Part shown: positions 7,551-15,426 of the stretch, one piece after another
Layout: each line of letters begins with the position of its first letter
How positions within the stretch are numbered: position 1 is the stretch's first letter
Assembly: GCF_021556435.1 (NCBI RefSeq)
Contig: NZ_JAKGCU010000035.1
Location: forward strand, 1-35,604
Direction: 5' to 3'
Source of the DNA: Gordonia tangerina
Lineage (GTDB): Bacteria; Actinomycetota; Actinomycetes; Mycobacteriales; Mycobacteriaceae
Length of the DNA: 35,604 nt
Made by a program: the position numbers and the translations under genes
The notes under the pieces: model-generated
What the model was told of the DNA's origin: nothing
The model's database searches: none
The model's input: the letters and a program-made list of their open reading frames with translations, nothing else

Positions 7551-8966
7551 GTGGTCAGGACGCTGAAGAATGACTGGTCGGGGCAGATCTTTCCGCACGC
7601 CGGCCGTCGCAAACCGCTCATCGGTGACCTGGGAGTCTCGAGCCCCAGACACCCCATCCTGGATTTGCTTGCGTGGGGCGCCGACCTCGGCCCCATCTTC
7701 GAGATGCGGATCTTTCGGCAGAACTTCGTGTTCGTGTCTAGTGCAGAGCTCGCCGCCGAGCTCTGCGATGAGACGCGGTTCTGCAAGGCGCTGCCACCGG
7801 CGATCACTGCCCTGCGGCAATACGCCGGCGACGGGCTGTTCACCGCCGAGAACGACGAACCCAACTGGCAACTGGCACACGAACTGCTGATGCCCGCGTT
7901 CACCAAGTCGGCAATGCAGTCGTATCACCCGATCATGCTGGCCACCGCCGATGAACTGTTCGCGTTCTGGGAACGGCAGGCCGGACCGGTGGACGTCACG
8001 CAGTCGATGACGAAACTGACCATGGAAACGTTGAGTCGTGCGGCGTTCAGCCACGACTTCGGGTCCTTCACCAGTCAGCAACCGCATCCGTTTGTCGGCG
8101 CCATGATCCGAGCGTTGGAAACCGGGCGTCGCAAGGGTGGTCTGCTGACGGCGCCCGGAGGCGCGCTGCTCGGCAGGCTCATCGATCGGCGCAACGCGGG
8201 CCAGCAGGCGTATGTAGATGAGATGCTCGACGACCTCATCGCCGAACGTTCGGCATCTTCCGACGATCACGATCTGCTCGGCATCATGCTCAACACCTCT
8301 CACCCGGAGAGCGAGGAGCGACTGTCACCGTTGAACATTCGATATCAGATTCTGACTTTCCTGGTGGCCGGCCACGAAACCACCTCGGGTGCGCTGTCAT
8401 TCACGCTGTACTACCTGTCGCGGAACCCGCATTGCCTGGCGAAGGCGCAAGAGGAGGCCGACGAGATCCTCGGTGACGACTCGGACGCGGTGCCGACCTT
8501 CGAGCAGATTCCGAAGTTTCGCTACATACGCCGATGTCTGGATGAGGCACTGCGCATTTGGCCGACGGTGCCGGCCTTCGCCCGCAGCCCGCGGGGCGAG
8601 ACCATGCTGGCCGACGCCTACCGGATGCGGCCGCAGGACTGGGCGATCATCGTGCTCGGCTTCGTTCACCGAGATCCGTCCGTCTGGGACGATCCGGATG
8701 TCTACGACCCGGATCGATTCCTCCCGGCCAACGTCAAGAAGCGTCCCGCGCACAGTTACAAACCGTTCGGTGCCGGGTTGCGGGCCTGTATCGGCCGCCA
8801 GTTCGCGCTGCATGAATCGGTACTGGTGCTCGCGCGCATCCTGCATCGATACGACCTCTCCGGTGACCCCGATTACGAACTCGCGGTGGACGAGCGGCTC
8901 ACCATGGTGCCCAAGGGGTTCGAACTCGATCTCGTGCCGCGACGTGCGCCCGCCCTGCTGCGGTGA
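7551..8966 (+). CDS. Stand-alone CYP102-like cytochrome P450 (BM3-type heme domain)
   Basis: 471 residues, alignable by eye with the P450 BM3 heme domain along its length. AGDGLFTAEN (Phe97, equal to BM3 Phe87), QPHPFVGAMIRALE, the I-helix AGHETTSG (273-280), the ExxR motif EALR (332-335) and the heme loop KPFGAGLRACIGRQFALHE (ligand Cys413) are all present. BM3 continues into a reductase; here the protein ends after the heme domain, so outside electron donors are needed. The fatty-acid carboxylate anchors of BM3 (Arg47, Tyr51) align with Gln57 and Phe61, suggesting another substrate or binding mode. It stands where M. tuberculosis carries cyp142 but is not CYP142. The start is a GTG at 7551 with a weak ribosome site. 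The 3' end overlaps the convergent ctaG-like gene by 94 bases. Confidence 0.88.
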   Translation: MVRTLKNDWSGQIFPHAGRRKPLIGDLGVSSPRHPILDLLAWGADLGPIFEMRIFRQNFVFVSSAELAAELCDETRFCKALPPAITALRQYAGDGLFTAENDEPNWQLAHELLMPAFTKSAMQSYHPIMLATADELFAFWERQAGPVDVTQSMTKLTMETLSRAAFSHDFGSFTSQQPHPFVGAMIRALETGRRKGGLLTAPGGALLGRLIDRRNAGQQAYVDEMLDDLIAERSASSDDHDLLGIMLNTSHPESEERLSPLNIRYQILTFLVAGHETTSGALSFTLYYLSRNPHCLAKAQEEADEILGDDSDAVPTFEQIPKFRYIRRCLDEALRIWPTVPAFARSPRGETMLADAYRMRPQDWAIIVLGFVHRDPSVWDDPDVYDPDRFLPANVKKRPAHSYKPFGAGLRACIGRQFALHESVLVLARILHRYDLSGDPDYELAVDERLTMVPKGFELDLVPRRAPALLR

Positions 8967-9715
8967 TCCGGCCGCCAGGTCACCAGAAGCGCCAGTGCGA
9001 GCAGGATCTCGGCGATGTCACCCCAGTAGTACATGAGCGTGCCACCGGCACGGATCTCTGCGGCCGGGGCGTCGATCGCGACAAACCATCCCGCGTAGAG
9101 CAGCTGTGCGATCACGGCGTGTCCGAAGATGGCCACACCGAGTACCACGAGCCGGGTCCGCACGCCGGGCCGGTGTGGCCCGGGGTCGGGTCCGGCGATC
9201 ATCCAGGCGAACAGGTATCCGACCACGAAGAAATGCACGTGGATCGCGGAATGTACGAGGTTGTTCCGCTCTGAGAGACCGAAGAGGCCGGTGAAGTACA
9301 GCGCCGCGAGACCTCCGATGTTGGCTGTCAGCAACACGATCGGATGAGTCATCACACGCGCCGGTGTGGAGCGGAACAGTCGAGTGATCGCGGCGCCCAC
9401 CGACGGCGGCACAGATCGCAGCAGCAAGGTCAACGGTGCAGACAACACCAGCGCCAGCGGGGCAAACATTCCGATGAGCAGGTGGCCGAGCATGTGGTCG
9501 GCGAACCCATCGGATGTCGCCGGCCGGGCGGCGACCAGCAGTAAGGCCAACCCGGTCAGAAATCCGACCGTGCGCCGATGATCCCAGCCGCGGTTCTCAC
9601 TGTGGCGCCGCCGCGCAGCGAGAACATACGTGGTCCCGGCAAATGCCGCCAGCACCAGGACAGCGATGGTGCCGGTGGGAACTGCGGTCTCGGCGCCATG
9701 TGCCAGCGTGTTCAT
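8873..9715 (-). CDS. CtaG-type cytochrome c oxidase assembly membrane protein
   Basis: 280 residues with about seven hydrophobic segments. The motif DHMLGHLLIGMFAPLALVLS with APLTLLLR, then IHVHFFVVGYLFAWMIAGPDP and the C-terminal TLMYYWGDIAEILLALALL, match the caa3-type CtaG family linked to copper insertion into cytochrome oxidase. The ATG at 9715 overlaps the stop of the DUF2243 gene (ATGA), so the two are coupled. The last 30 or so residues (rich in Arg and Ser) are encoded antisense to the P450 gene and may be a non-conserved extension. The gene has no link to sterol metabolism; copper or respiratory function is inferred from family. Confidence 0.8.
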   Translation of the reverse strand: MNTLAHGAETAVPTGTIAVLVLAAFAGTTYVLAARRRHSENRGWDHRRTVGFLTGLALLLVAARPATSDGFADHMLGHLLIGMFAPLALVLSAPLTLLLRSVPPSVGAAITRLFRSTPARVMTHPIVLLTANIGGLAALYFTGLFGLSERNNLVHSAIHVHFFVVGYLFAWMIAGPDPGPHRPGVRTRLVVLGVAIFGHAVIAQLLYAGWFVAIDAPAAEIRAGGTLMYYWGDIAEILLALALLVTWRPDHRSRAGARRGTRSSSNPLGTMVSRSSTASS

Positions 9716-10266
9716 TGTCCTGCGAGTGAGTCGACGCCAGGAACCGGTCGAGCGGTGCGTTGCAGTAACCATCCGCCGACAACGAGTAGCGCGCCCAGGA
9801 CCAGGAACCCGAGATCCCACAGCAGTTGGTGATCACCGCTGCGGACATGGTGAATCCGCAGGATGTGGTGGTCGATGACTCCCTCGACCAGGTTGAACAT
9901 GCCCCAGCCGACCAGGACCCAACCCCACAGTGCCCGTGACGTCCACAGCCGGCGGCGGGCGTCGGTGACCCGGCTGTAGAGCAATGCCAGGCCGATGAGC
10001 ACGGCGAGCCAGGTGAACGTGTGGAACAGCCCGTCCCACACCGTGTTGATCTGCAACCCGTGCACGGTGTCTGCCGAGTAGTAGTCCACACCGAGCCGAT
10101 CGTCGTCGGTACCGGTCAGCATGTGGTGCCACTGCAAGAGTTGGTGCAGCAGGATGCCGTCGACGAATCCACCGAGACCGACGCCGAGGACCACGCCGGG
10201 TAGGGCAAGGCTGCGTGTCGATTGCTCGTGCGCTGCCGGGCCGGCTTCCGGGTCGCCGCGGGTCAT
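9712..10266 (-). CDS. DUF2243 four-helix membrane protein
   Basis: 184 residues with about four transmembrane segments. Histidine-rich conserved blocks GFVDGILLHQLLQWHHM, WDGLFHTFTW and NLVEGVIDHHILRIHHV are those of DUF2243. The function is not known. The family is often found beside CtaG-type proteins, as here, and the repeated His pairs at membrane edges could bind metal or heme (inference). The ATG at 10266 overlaps the stop of the preceding DUF5709 gene (ATGA), and its own stop overlaps the ctaG-like start, so three genes form one tightly coupled unit. Confidence 0.78.
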   Translation of the reverse strand: MTRGDPEAGPAAHEQSTRSLALPGVVLGVGLGGFVDGILLHQLLQWHHMLTGTDDDRLGVDYYSADTVHGLQINTVWDGLFHTFTWLAVLIGLALLYSRVTDARRRLWTSRALWGWVLVGWGMFNLVEGVIDHHILRIHHVRSGDHQLLWDLGFLVLGALLVVGGWLLQRTARPVPGVDSLAGQ

Positions 10267-10661
10267 GTTTCCTCGTCGAATCCCGGTGTGCGCTGTGCGG
10301 CCGCGACCGATCCGCCCGCCTCGTCGGCTGACTGCCCGCCACTCGTGGTGGTGCGACGATCGTCGGTGCCGTCTGGCTGTCGCTCGTCTTCGGCCACAGC
10401 GCCCGCCTCGGGTGTATCGCCGAAGTCGGGTTCCTCCTCGGCGAGGCGCTCATCCAGCGTTTCGCCTTCGCGCTGCTCGCGGGCGGTGACCCCGGTGCGG
10501 TCGGCGGCTGACCAGCCCTCGGGAGGATCCATGCCCTCCTCGAGCGGGTCGAGCTGCAGCCGGTCCTCATCGAGATCCTCGGCGTCGACCGCGGAGGCGA
10601 GTTCGGGGTTCACCGAATCGGCCGGGTCGGGAATGTGCGGTTGGTCGTGTTCTGCTGCCAT
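10263..10661 (-). CDS. Small acidic DUF5709-like protein
   Basis: 132 residues, very acidic and without hydrophobic segments. The core LDPLEEGMDPPEGWSAAD, GVTAREQREGETLDERLAEEEPD resembles DUF5709, a family of small actinobacterial proteins of unknown role. The ends look disordered. The ATG at 10661 is chosen because GAGGAGT lies about 5 bases upstream; an earlier ATG at 10676 lacks such a site. It is the first gene of the unit with DUF2243 and ctaG. The function is unknown and family assignment is moderate. Confidence 0.65.
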   Translation of the reverse strand: MAAEHDQPHIPDPADSVNPELASAVDAEDLDEDRLQLDPLEEGMDPPEGWSAADRTGVTAREQREGETLDERLAEEEPDFGDTPEAGAVAEDERQPDGTDDRRTTTSGGQSADEAGGSVAAAQRTPGFDEET

Positions 10662-10702
10662 CGGTACTCCTCTCATCGCTGCGATGAGGGGGATACCCGA
10701 AC

Positions 10703-10724
10703 CGGCATGGCGCCAACCATGCCG
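10703..10724 (-). terminator. Hairpin downstream of echA19
   Basis: CGGCATGG and CCATGCCG pair perfectly (8 bases) around a 6-base loop, 22 bases beyond the echA19 stop on the same strand. There is no T-run. A second small hairpin (CTCATCG/CGATGAG, 10672-10688) lies next to it, just before the DUF5709 start. A terminator separating echA19 from the DUF5709 unit is likely. Confidence 0.55.
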
Positions 10725-10745
10725 ACGCCGGCGGCTCGACCGCGG

Positions 10746-11567
10746 TCATTCCCCGGTGAAGACCGGCTTCTCCTTGTTGGCGAACGCGCGGGGACCGACC
10801 TTGGCGTCTTTGCTCTTGAACACCGAGATGCCCAGCTTGGATTCGATCTCGAAGGCGTCGAGTTCGTGCATGCCCTCGGTGTCACGCATGGTTTTGAGGA
10901 TTGCCTGTACGGCGAGCGGGCCGTTGGCGGTGATGGCCTCGGCGATCTCGAGCGCCTTGTCCAGAGCCGATCCGTCGGGAACCGTGTAACCGATGAGGCC
11001 GTACTCCTTGGCCTCGGCTGCGGTGATGTGGCGTCCGGTCAGCAACAGGTCGGCGGCGATGGTGTACGGGATCTGCCGAGGCAGTCGCACCGCGCTGCCG
11101 CCGAGCGGGAACAGCCCCCATCGGGCTTCGGCCACACCGAACTTCGCGCTCTCGCCGGCCACCCGAATGTCGGTGCCCTGCAGGATCTCGGTACCGCCGG
11201 CTATGGCCGGGCCCTCGACCGCGGCGATCAGCGGCTTGGTGAGGCGCCGTCCCTTCAGCAATGCGGGCAGGCTCGCCGGGTTCCAGGTGCCCTGATCGGC
11301 GGTGTCCCCGGGGGAGTTCTTGTTCATCGCCTTGAGGTCCATGCCGGCGCAGAATGCGCCACCGGCGCCGGTCAGGATCGCCACGCGGATGTCGGGGTCG
11401 TCGTCGACCTGATCCCAGGCCTCGACCATGATCCGCATCATCTCCGCCGACAGTGCGTTCCGTGCCTGCGGACGGTTCATGGTCACGATCAGGACGTGGC
11501 CGCGCTTCTCGACGAGGCAGTCGGGAGCGTGGTCGGTGGCGGCTTGCGAACCGGCAACTGTGGTCAT
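10746..11567 (-). CDS. echA19: Enoyl-CoA hydratase EchA19 (sterol side-chain)
   Basis: 273-residue crotonase. The oxyanion loop GAGGAFCAGMDLK is intact. Both catalytic glutamates are present with the spacing seen in crotonase: Glu127 in AGGTEILQGTD and Glu147 in FGVAEARWG. It corresponds to Rv3516/EchA19, which hydrates steroid enoyl-CoA during side-chain beta-oxidation. The ATG at 11567 has AGGAA about 5 bases upstream. It is divergent from fadD19 across a KstR box, the same pairing as Rv3515c-Rv3516. The next gene on this strand belongs to a different unit, separated by hairpins. Confidence 0.9.
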   Translation of the reverse strand: MTTVAGSQAATDHAPDCLVEKRGHVLIVTMNRPQARNALSAEMMRIMVEAWDQVDDDPDIRVAILTGAGGAFCAGMDLKAMNKNSPGDTADQGTWNPASLPALLKGRRLTKPLIAAVEGPAIAGGTEILQGTDIRVAGESAKFGVAEARWGLFPLGGSAVRLPRQIPYTIAADLLLTGRHITAAEAKEYGLIGYTVPDGSALDKALEIAEAITANGPLAVQAILKTMRDTEGMHELDAFEIESKLGISVFKSKDAKVGPRAFANKEKPVFTGE

Positions 11568-11611
11568 CGTCGTTCCTCGCGAATCGGTGCGGATTGCTGC
11601 TTGCTCAAAAC

Positions 11612-11625
11612 GATAACACGTTCTA
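11612..11625. promoter_or_regulatory. KstR operator, echA19/fadD19
   Basis: GATAACACGTTCTA has a perfect right arm and AAC core, with two mismatches to the strongest form in the outer left arm. It lies between divergent echA19 and fadD19 and ends only 10 bases before the fadD19 ATG. Weaker than the other boxes but placed where the orthologous genes are KstR-controlled. Confidence 0.8.
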
Positions 11626-11635
11626 ATTTTGAGCC

Positions 11636-13261
11636 ATGGCCTACACGATTGCCGACCTCATCGAGCATGCCGTCGATTTGATGCCCGAGCGCATCGCCCT
11701 GGAATCCGGCGACCGCACTCGCACATACGCAGATTTGGAGGCGCGCTCCAATGCGTTGGCCCACAAACTCCGCGAGCTCGGCGTGCAACCCGGCGACCGA
11801 GTGGGTCTGTACAGCCGTAACACCATCGAGGCGGTCGAGTCGATGGTCGCGATCTTCAAGGCCCGCGCGGTCATGGTGAACGTGAACTACCGCTACGTCG
11901 AGGCCGAGCTCGAACACATCTTTACCGACTCCGGGATGAAGGTCCTCATCCACGAGCGACAGTTCTGCGAGCGGGTGTGCAACACGTTGCCGAATTGTCC
12001 GTCGATCGAGCATCGGATCGCGATTGACGACGGCAGCGATGCTTCGTTGAGTTGCAGCGGTTACGAGGACACCATCCCCTACGACGATGCGATCGCGGAG
12101 TCGTCGACCGAGCGCGACTTCGAGAAGCGCACCAACGACGACCTGTACATGCTCTACACCGGTGGCACCACCGGAAAGCCCAAGGGTGTGGTGTGGCGGC
12201 AAGAAGACGTGTGGCGGGTCCTCGGAGGCGGGATCGACTGGTACACCAGTGAACCCGTGGCCGATGAGTGGAAGCTCGCGCAGGACGGCGCTGCGGGCGG
12301 GCAGCTGGTGCGCTACCCGATCCCGCCGTTCATCCACGGCGGGTCGCAGTGGGCCATCTTCCAATCACTGTTCGCAGGCGGAAAAGCGGTGGTGTACCCG
12401 GAGTTCAGCGGCAGCGCCGCCTGGGACATCGTCGAACGTCACGGCGTGAACGTCATCTTCATCACCGGCGACGCGATGGGTCGGCCGATGATCGAGGCGT
12501 TGGCGGAAAAGGACGAACACGATCTGTCCTCAGTTGTATCCATCGCGTCGTCGGCATGCCTGTTCTCGCCGACCATCAAGGATCAATTCGTCGACCGGTT
12601 CCCCAATGCGGTGATCGTCGACGCGATCGGGTCGTCGGAAACGGGTTTCGGAGGTCTGAGTGTGGTGGCCAAGGGCGCGCCACACAGCGGTGGACCACGC
12701 GTGAAGGCGGACAGCGAGACCCATGTGCTGCGCGAGGACGGCACTCCGGTGGAGGCCGGCAGCGGTGAGGTGGGTGTGTTGGCCAGGTCCGGGCACGTGC
12801 CGCTGCGCTACCACAACGATCCGGAGAAGTCGGCCAAGACTTTCAAGGAATTCAACGGGATTCGGTATTCGCTGCCGGGCGACAACGCTCAGCTGGAGGC
12901 GGACGGCACCATCACCATGCTCGGGCGCGGTTCGGTGTCCATCAACACCGGCGGCGAGAAGGTGTTCCCCGAAGAGGTCGAGGGGGCACTCAAAGCTCAT
13001 CACGACGTATTCGACACCGTCGTCGTGGGAGTCGCCGACGATCGCTGGGGACAGCGGGTCGCGGCGGTGATCGCCACCCGAGACGGCGCGCGTCCTTCAC
13101 TTGCTGAACTCAACGACGTCGTTCGCAAAGAACTCGCCGGCTACAAGTGTCCGCGCAGCGTCTGGTTCGTCGATCAGATCAAGCGCTCGCCCGCAGGTAA
13201 ACCCGACTACCGGTGGGGTGTCCGTGTCACCACCGAACGTTCCGCCGACGAGGCGCTGTAG
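11636..13261 (+). CDS. fadD19: Steroid side-chain acyl-CoA ligase FadD19
   Basis: 541-residue adenylate-forming enzyme. The ATP loop YTGGTTGKPKG is at residues 174-184. The motif VDAIGSSETGFGG, the hinge-region motifs (YSLPGDNAQ, LGRGSVSINTGGEKVFPEE) and a C-terminal catalytic-type Lys522 (SPAGKPDYRW) follow. FadD19 activates C-8 sterol side-chain acids to CoA thioesters and is needed for C-24-branched sterols in Rhodococcus, which fits the nearby ltp3-ltp4. The ATG at 11636 begins the family N-terminus MAYTIADLIEHA. There is no good ribosome site and the KstR box ends 10 bases before it, so the mRNA may be leaderless. A nitronate-monooxygenase-family gene follows after 18 bases. Confidence 0.92.
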   Translation: MAYTIADLIEHAVDLMPERIALESGDRTRTYADLEARSNALAHKLRELGVQPGDRVGLYSRNTIEAVESMVAIFKARAVMVNVNYRYVEAELEHIFTDSGMKVLIHERQFCERVCNTLPNCPSIEHRIAIDDGSDASLSCSGYEDTIPYDDAIAESSTERDFEKRTNDDLYMLYTGGTTGKPKGVVWRQEDVWRVLGGGIDWYTSEPVADEWKLAQDGAAGGQLVRYPIPPFIHGGSQWAIFQSLFAGGKAVVYPEFSGSAAWDIVERHGVNVIFITGDAMGRPMIEALAEKDEHDLSSVVSIASSACLFSPTIKDQFVDRFPNAVIVDAIGSSETGFGGLSVVAKGAPHSGGPRVKADSETHVLREDGTPVEAGSGEVGVLARSGHVPLRYHNDPEKSAKTFKEFNGIRYSLPGDNAQLEADGTITMLGRGSVSINTGGEKVFPEEVEGALKAHHDVFDTVVVGVADDRWGQRVAAVIATRDGARPSLAELNDVVRKELAGYKCPRSVWFVDQIKRSPAGKPDYRWGVRVTTERSADEAL

Positions 13262-13279
13262 CGCCGGAGATGAGCTGAC

Positions 13280-14428
13280 ATGCGTACCGAACTCGCCGAA
13301 CGTTTCGGCATCGACTACCCCATATTCGGCTTCACCCCGAGCCAGCATGTGGCCGCCGCCATCAGCCGCGCCGGCGGCATGGGCGTGCTGGGGTGTGTGC
13401 GATTCAATGAGGCCGACGAGCTCGACGAGGTCCTCGAGTGGATGCACGAGAACACCGACGGAAAACCCTTCGGTGTGGACATCGTGATGCCCGCGAAAAT
13501 TCCCACCGAGGGCAGCCAGGTGGACCTGGACTCGATGATCCCGCCCGAGCACAAGGCGTTCGTGGAACGCACCCTCGATGACCTCGGTGTGCCACCGCTG
13601 CCCAACGGCGAACGGGTCAACGCCGGTGTGCTCGGCTGGCTACATTCCGTCGCGCGATCCCACGTGGACGTCGCGATGGAGCACACGCGAAAGTACGGGC
13701 AGATCAAGCTGATCGCCAACGCCCTGGGGTCCCCGCCGGAAGACGTCATCGCGACATCCCATGACAACGGCCTGCTCGTCGCGGCGCTCGCGGGGGCGAA
13801 GGAACACGCGCTGCACCATGTGGAGGCCGGGGTCGACATCGTGATCGCCCAGGGCTATGAAGGCGGTGGCCACACAGGCGAGGTCACCTCGATGATTCTC
13901 TGGCCCGAACTCGTTGACGCGTTGGGTGACGCGGCGCCGGTGCTGGCTGCCGGCGGTGTCGGTAGTGGCCGGCAGATCGCCGCGGCGATCGCGTTGGGCG
14001 CGCAAGGCGTGTGGATGGGCACCTACTGGCTGACCGCCGCCGAATACAAGCTCGGCATGGCCCCGGACGCTGACGGGCCGTCGACGGTGCAGAAGGCGCT
14101 GCTGAAGGCGACGTCGCGGGATACCGTGCGTCGCCGCATCTACTCCGGCAAACCCGCCAGGTTGCTGAAGACGAAGTGGACAGACGCCTGGGACGCCGAC
14201 GGCGCGCCGGACGCGCTGCCCATGCCCTTGCAGAATCTGCTCGTCAGCGAGGCGCACGCGCGGATCTCGGCCGCCGACGATCCGGAGGTGGTGGCGATGC
14301 CGGCCGGTCAGATCGTGGGACGTTGCAACGAGATCACCCCGGTCGCCGCACTCATCGAGGATCTGGTTACCGAGTATGAGCAGGCGGTGGCGCGAATGAA
14401 CACGACGTTGTCGACGCCGGTGAGCTGA
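13280..14428 (+). CDS. Nitronate monooxygenase (2-nitropropane dioxygenase) family flavoprotein
   Basis: 382 residues forming a TIM-barrel FMN enzyme. Recognisable are the N-terminal PIFGFTPSQHVAAAISRAGGMGVLG, the active-site block VIAQGYEGGGHTGEV with the family His, and the phosphate-binding VLAAGGVGSGRQIAAAIALGAQGVWMGT. The C-terminal third is longer than in minimal members. The ATG at 13280 has GGAG about 9 bases upstream. With 18 bases after fadD19 it should share the KstR-controlled transcript. A relative, IpdC, acts in late steroid ring degradation, but this sequence did not look like a direct IpdC copy. A steroid or enoyl-CoA reductase role is a guess. Confidence 0.8.
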   Translation: MRTELAERFGIDYPIFGFTPSQHVAAAISRAGGMGVLGCVRFNEADELDEVLEWMHENTDGKPFGVDIVMPAKIPTEGSQVDLDSMIPPEHKAFVERTLDDLGVPPLPNGERVNAGVLGWLHSVARSHVDVAMEHTRKYGQIKLIANALGSPPEDVIATSHDNGLLVAALAGAKEHALHHVEAGVDIVIAQGYEGGGHTGEVTSMILWPELVDALGDAAPVLAAGGVGSGRQIAAAIALGAQGVWMGTYWLTAAEYKLGMAPDADGPSTVQKALLKATSRDTVRRRIYSGKPARLLKTKWTDAWDADGAPDALPMPLQNLLVSEAHARISAADDPEVVAMPAGQIVGRCNEITPVAALIEDLVTEYEQAVARMNTTLSTPVS

Positions 14429-14430
14429 AC

Positions 14431-14513
14431 GTCCGTTTCGTCCGTGGGTGGATCGGCTATCTGTAGCGTTGTGCAACCGAAGGCCGATAAGCCTCACCCC
14501 GAGCGAAACGGAC
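14431..14513. promoter_or_regulatory. Distant inverted repeat around the DUF1206 gene promoter
   Basis: GTCCGTTTCG (14431-14440) and its exact complement CGAAACGGAC (14504-14513) flank a 63-base spacer, filling the region between the flavoprotein stop and the DUF1206 ATG. The right arm ends 4 bases before the ATG, over the ribosome-binding region. It may be a paired operator or an mRNA stem that hides the start site. No known factor is recognised. Confidence 0.4.
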
Positions 14514-14517
14514 ACCG

Positions 14518-15336
14518 ATGACCCACCATCAGGCCAAGCAGACCGTCGACCGCGTCACCGACAGCCCGTGGTTCGAGCGGGCAGCGCGCGCCGGTTACCT
14601 CGTGACCGGTCTGCTTCACCTGCTCATCGCCTACATCGTGATGCGCATCGCCTTCGGTGGAGGCGGCAGCGCCGACCAATCTGGGGCGTTGGCGGTCTTC
14701 GCAGGTGAGCCCGGCGGGCAGGTGGTGCTCTGGGTGGCTGCGGTGGCCTTTGCCGCGCTGGCATTGTGGCGACTGGCCGAGGCGATCCTCGGTGGCAAGG
14801 CCAACGACCCGGATTCGTCGGACGGCGGTCTGAGCGAGTGGTTCGACCGCGGAAAGGCGCTGGCGCTGTTCGTCCTGTACCTGGGCCTGGCATGGTCGGC
14901 GATCAACTTCGCGACGGGCGGCGGGCAGTCCAGTGGGCAGCAAAATGCGGGCATGAGCGCACGACTGATGCAGCACACCGGTGGCAAGGTGGTCCTGGTG
15001 ATCGTCGGCCTGATTGTCATCGGCGTGGGCGCATACTTCATCTACAAGGGAGTCACGAAGAACTTCCTCGACGATCTCCGTCGTGGTGGTGGAACCGCGG
15101 TGACGACGACGGGGGTCATCGGGTACACGGCCAAGGGGGCGGTGATCGCCGGCGCGGGAATACTGGTGATCGTCGCAGCACTCCGGGCCGATCCGTCGAA
15201 GGCTGCCGGCATCGATGCGGCGATCAAGACCCTGGCGGGCCTGCCCGCGGGCCAGATCCTGTTGATCCTCGCCGCCGTTGGCCTGGCCGCGTACGGGGTG
15301 TATTGCTTCGTGATGTCGCGTTGGGCGCGGATGTGA
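14518..15336 (+). CDS. DUF1206 integral membrane protein
   Basis: 272 residues with six hydrophobic segments arranged as three two-helix repeats, roughly residues 20-95, 112-182 and 198-270. Each begins with a G-Y-x-x-x-G type motif (ARAGYLVTGLLHLLIAY, GKALALFVLYLGLAWSA, GVIGYTAKGAVIAGAGI). This is the DUF1206 architecture, common in actinobacteria and of unknown function. Start ATG at 14518. The 89-base gap after the flavoprotein gene and the inverted repeat there suggest its own control. Nothing ties it to sterols other than position. Confidence 0.8.
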   Translation: MTHHQAKQTVDRVTDSPWFERAARAGYLVTGLLHLLIAYIVMRIAFGGGGSADQSGALAVFAGEPGGQVVLWVAAVAFAALALWRLAEAILGGKANDPDSSDGGLSEWFDRGKALALFVLYLGLAWSAINFATGGGQSSGQQNAGMSARLMQHTGGKVVLVIVGLIVIGVGAYFIYKGVTKNFLDDLRRGGGTAVTTTGVIGYTAKGAVIAGAGILVIVAALRADPSKAAGIDAAIKTLAGLPAGQILLILAAVGLAAYGVYCFVMSRWARM

Positions 15337-15426
15337 TGGTCACGCTGTATCCGGCTGCAGGTTCAGCGAGCAGCGGCGGCAATCATTGCGGTGCCGACAC
15401 TGTGGCGCCGCAGAGATTTCGTCGTC

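Noticed and set aside
7551..8966. Orthologue of cyp142 because of its cluster position
   Set aside because: The sequence follows the BM3/CYP102 pattern (KPFGAGLRACIGRQFALHE, AGHETTSG, about 470 residues), not the shorter CYP142 type.
13280..14428. Calling the flavoprotein IpdC
   Set aside because: It shares the fold and FMN motifs, but the insert and C-terminal part did not match what I remember of Rv3553, and it is not beside ipdAB here.
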